Shown: positions 62,566-64,000 of the stretch, in pieces
Layout of the letters: each line of letters starts with the position of its first letter
Position numbering within the stretch: position 1 is the stretch's first letter
NCBI RefSeq assembly: GCF_041647995.1
Contig: NZ_JARRIB010000001.1
Location: forward strand, 186,001 to 250,000
DNA: 64,000 bases
Direction of reading: 5' to 3'
Source: Pyrococcus kukulkanii
GTDB taxonomy: Archaea; Methanobacteriota_B; Thermococci; Thermococcales; Thermococcaceae
Translations under genes and position numbers: made by a program
Notes under the pieces: model-generated
What the model saw: the letters and a program-made list of their open reading frames with translations, nothing else
What the model was told of the DNA's origin: nothing
The model's database searches: none

Positions 62566-64000
62566 TTCTAAATGTCCATTTTCGTAAATGGCTTTATATA
62601 AGCGATCTCTATACTTGAATTTTAATGATATTCTTTTAATATTCCTAGGAACCCTTGGGAACGCTTTTAGTCTTCCCTCTTTAATGTCAATTCCAAGAAA
62701 TCCAAAAAATATAATTTGCCAAACACCACCAGCAGTTGCTACATGAAAACCATCCTTCGTATTGCCATAAATATCTAATAGATCAACGTTAGCACACTTT
62801 ACGAGGTATCTATATGCTATATCTTCATACCCAAGCCAAGCAGCCATTATTGCATAAGGTGGCATTGAAAGAGAAGATGCATGAGTTGTTCTCTTTATGT
62901 AATAATTGAAGTTTTTCTCCATATCCTCTGGTGAGAATTTATCCTTTAATAGAACCATTCCCATAATAACGTCTGCCTGCTTCACAAGTTTAGTCTTACC
63001 AATTCTCTTAAGGACGTCCAAAGGAAGTCTCTTCTCACCAATTTCAAAAATATTATCGACTACACAATCTTCAAGATTAAAGTATCCATCAAATTCTTCG
63101 TACACTCCATTAATTTTTCGAGGAATGTAAAAGTTATGCACTATCTCCTTAAACTTCTCTATATCTTCTTTAGACACCTTCTTGATCACTACATCTCTAA
63201 ACTTTGGATCTTCGAAGTACTTCAAAACCAGATACAAGTTGTATTTTGCCATTATGTTAGTAAAAAAGTTATTGTTTACATGTTCATGATATTCGTCAGC
63301 TCCAATAACCCTTCTAATTACATACTTTTCCCCGTTCCACTCGACTCTACTTGCCCAAAACTTTGCCGTTTCTATTATAATTTCAAGTCCATACCTTCTC
63401 ATGAAATCTTCGTCTCCAGTGAATTGATAATACAAGTCAACAGCATATGCAATATCAGCTGTTATATGATGCTCTTCCTCTCCCGTGTAGATCCTAACTT
63501 TCTTCTTTCCACTAATGTCAAGTGGAATTTCTGAGGGTGTAGCTTCATATCCATCGTCCGCAGATTCCCAAGGATACTGAGCTCCATGAAATCCATTCCT
63601 CGATGCATTCTCTTTTGCTTCCTTTAGATGATTGTACCTATAGAGCAACATAATTTTTGCTTTTTCAGGAAATGTTGCAATGAAAAACGGCAAAGCATAA
63701 ATTTCAGTGTCCCAGAACACATGTCCTCTGTACCCAAAACCATGTAGTCCTCTAGCAGGAATTGATATTATAGGAGTTTGGGGAGCACTCTGCAATAAGT
63801 GGAAGATATTAAAATTTACGGCTCTCTCAAGTTCACTATCACTAGTATTAACCTTGGCTATTTCCCATAATTCTCTCCATGCATTCTCATGCTCCTTAAT
63901 GTTCTTATCGATGTTTACTTCTTTTACATTATTTAACCTTTTTTTAATATCTTCCCCAACAAATATTAACTTTGAAAACTCATAGCTCCTGTTCTTTTCC
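62548..64000 (-). CDS. GH65 glycoside phosphorylase, C-terminal part (runs off the right edge)
   Basis: About 483 C-terminal residues are present, and the frame stays open to the window edge, so the start lies beyond it. GH65 includes maltose, trehalose and kojibiose phosphorylases. Conserved segments are HENAWRELWEIAKV and VNFNIFHLLQSAPQTP before ISIPARGLHGFGYRGHVFWDTEIYALPF. The catalytic glutamate is in VIGADEYHEHVNNNFFTN, and phosphate-site sequences include KRTTHASSLSMPPYAI and ATAGGVWQIIFFGF. A TTG at 63795 might be mistaken for a start but lies in the middle of conserved sequence. The disaccharide specificity cannot be told. Codons are A+T-rich relative to glyS. Confidence 0.92.
   Translation of the reverse strand, partial: EKNRSYEFSKLIFVGEDIKKRLNNVKEVNIDKNIKEHENAWRELWEIAKVNTSDSELERAVNFNIFHLLQSAPQTPIISIPARGLHGFGYRGHVFWDTEIYALPFFIATFPEKAKIMLLYRYNHLKEAKENASRNGFHGAQYPWESADDGYEATPSEIPLDISGKKKVRIYTGEEEHHITADIAYAVDLYYQFTGDEDFMRRYGLEIIIETAKFWASRVEWNGEKYVIRRVIGADEYHEHVNNNFFTNIMAKYNLYLVLKYFEDPKFRDVVIKKVSKEDIEKFKEIVHNFYIPRKINGVYEEFDGYFNLEDCVVDNIFEIGEKRLPLDVLKRIGKTKLVKQADVIMGMVLLKDKFSPEDMEKNFNYYIKRTTHASSLSMPPYAIMAAWLGYEDIAYRYLVKCANVDLLDIYGNTKDGFHVATAGGVWQIIFFGFLGIDIKEGRLKAFPRVPRNIKRISLKFKYRDRLYKAIYENGHLELIPLK

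Noticed and set aside
63700-63795. TTG at 63795 as start of the GH65 protein
   Set aside because: The frame stays open to the window edge, and conserved GH65 sequence (HENAWRELW, NFNIFHL) lies upstream of the TTG. The gene is truncated by the window, not short.
1-64000. CRISPR arrays, rRNA genes, insertion sequences, toxin-antitoxin pairs, replication origin
   Set aside because: I saw no regularly spaced repeats, no rRNA sequence, no transposase and no Orc1/Cdc6 gene or origin-like repeats in the window. The only mobile element is the rtcB intein.

Overview
This window is a chromosomal segment of a hyperthermophilic euryarchaeon of the genus Pyrococcus, or a very close Thermococcales relative. 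The evidence is: split RNA polymerase subunits A' and A'' in the order rpoH-rpoB-rpoA1-rpoA2-rpl30e-nusA; topoisomerase VI; the exosome-proteasome superoperon; an RtcB ligase carrying an intein; inositol-1-phosphate synthase; and Shine-Dalgarno sequences of the GGAGGTGA / GGTGGTGA type. Glutamate dehydrogenase and LrpA look very Pyrococcus-like. The gamma-carbonic-anhydrase-like protein differs at several positions from my memory of the P. horikoshii one, so I do not name a species.

Layout. 1-8.1 kb: transcription operon on the minus strand. 8.2-9.1 kb: three minus-strand tRNAs (Thr-GGT, Pro-TGG, Thr-TGT) around a small membrane protein gene. 9.2-13 kb: psmA-sdo1-rrp4-rrp41-rrp42, the proteasome/exosome operon. 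13.2-15.3 kb: an ACT-domain regulator, then a Thermococcales-type accessory patch with a secreted cysteine-rich protein, small membrane proteins, a frameshifted gene and a decayed paralogue. 15.5-18.2 kb: tldD-tldE. 18.2-25.1 kb: long minus-strand run with a DUF1699-like HTH protein, a DUF530-like protein, top6A-top6B, Dim2, RIO1 and aIF1A. 25.2-33.6 kb: SppA-type protease operon, an AIR-synthase-related protein, DUF89 phosphatase, SPOUT methyltransferase, PfkB kinase, Nudix hydrolase, hypA with a ParA-like hypB, and a D-aminopeptidase. 33.8-39.4 kb: a frameshifted trpB2, aRF1, a glycosyltransferase-DUF2304 pair, a BlaI-type regulator with an M48 protease, and dCMP deaminase. 39.4-45.7 kb: cis-prenyltransferase, gamma-carbonic anhydrase, lrpA, gdhA, a cation/proton antiporter with CBS and ThiS/MoaD proteins, and a second glycosyltransferase. 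45.7-55.6 kb: AMP phosphorylase, MinD with a small membrane partner, RNase P Rnp4, RtcB plus intein, inositol-1-phosphate synthase, an MBL-fold protein and an unknown surface protein. 55.8-64 kb: a structured GC-rich RNA, PP-loop ATPase, arginine decarboxylase, DUF356, DUF402, GlyRS, a radical SAM protein, a membrane protein, a phosphoesterase and the end of a GH65 glycoside phosphorylase.

Most of the window is housekeeping information-processing machinery. The less explained material is small RNA and one accessory patch. I find four box C/D guide RNA candidates. One lies over the 3' end of pfkB, one next to lrpA, one over the antiporter stop codon and one in the leader of a phosphoesterase. 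In two of them a protein stop codon doubles as a C/D box. A further GC-rich two-hairpin RNA with a kink-turn-like loop lies just before the PP-loop ATPase. Twelve of thirteen convergent gene pairs overlap at their 3' ends. The single exception is where the decayed paralogue sits, next to the gene for a secreted protein with 16 cysteines in its C-terminal 77 residues. That protein has a halocin-C8-like layout and is the best candidate for an undescribed system here.
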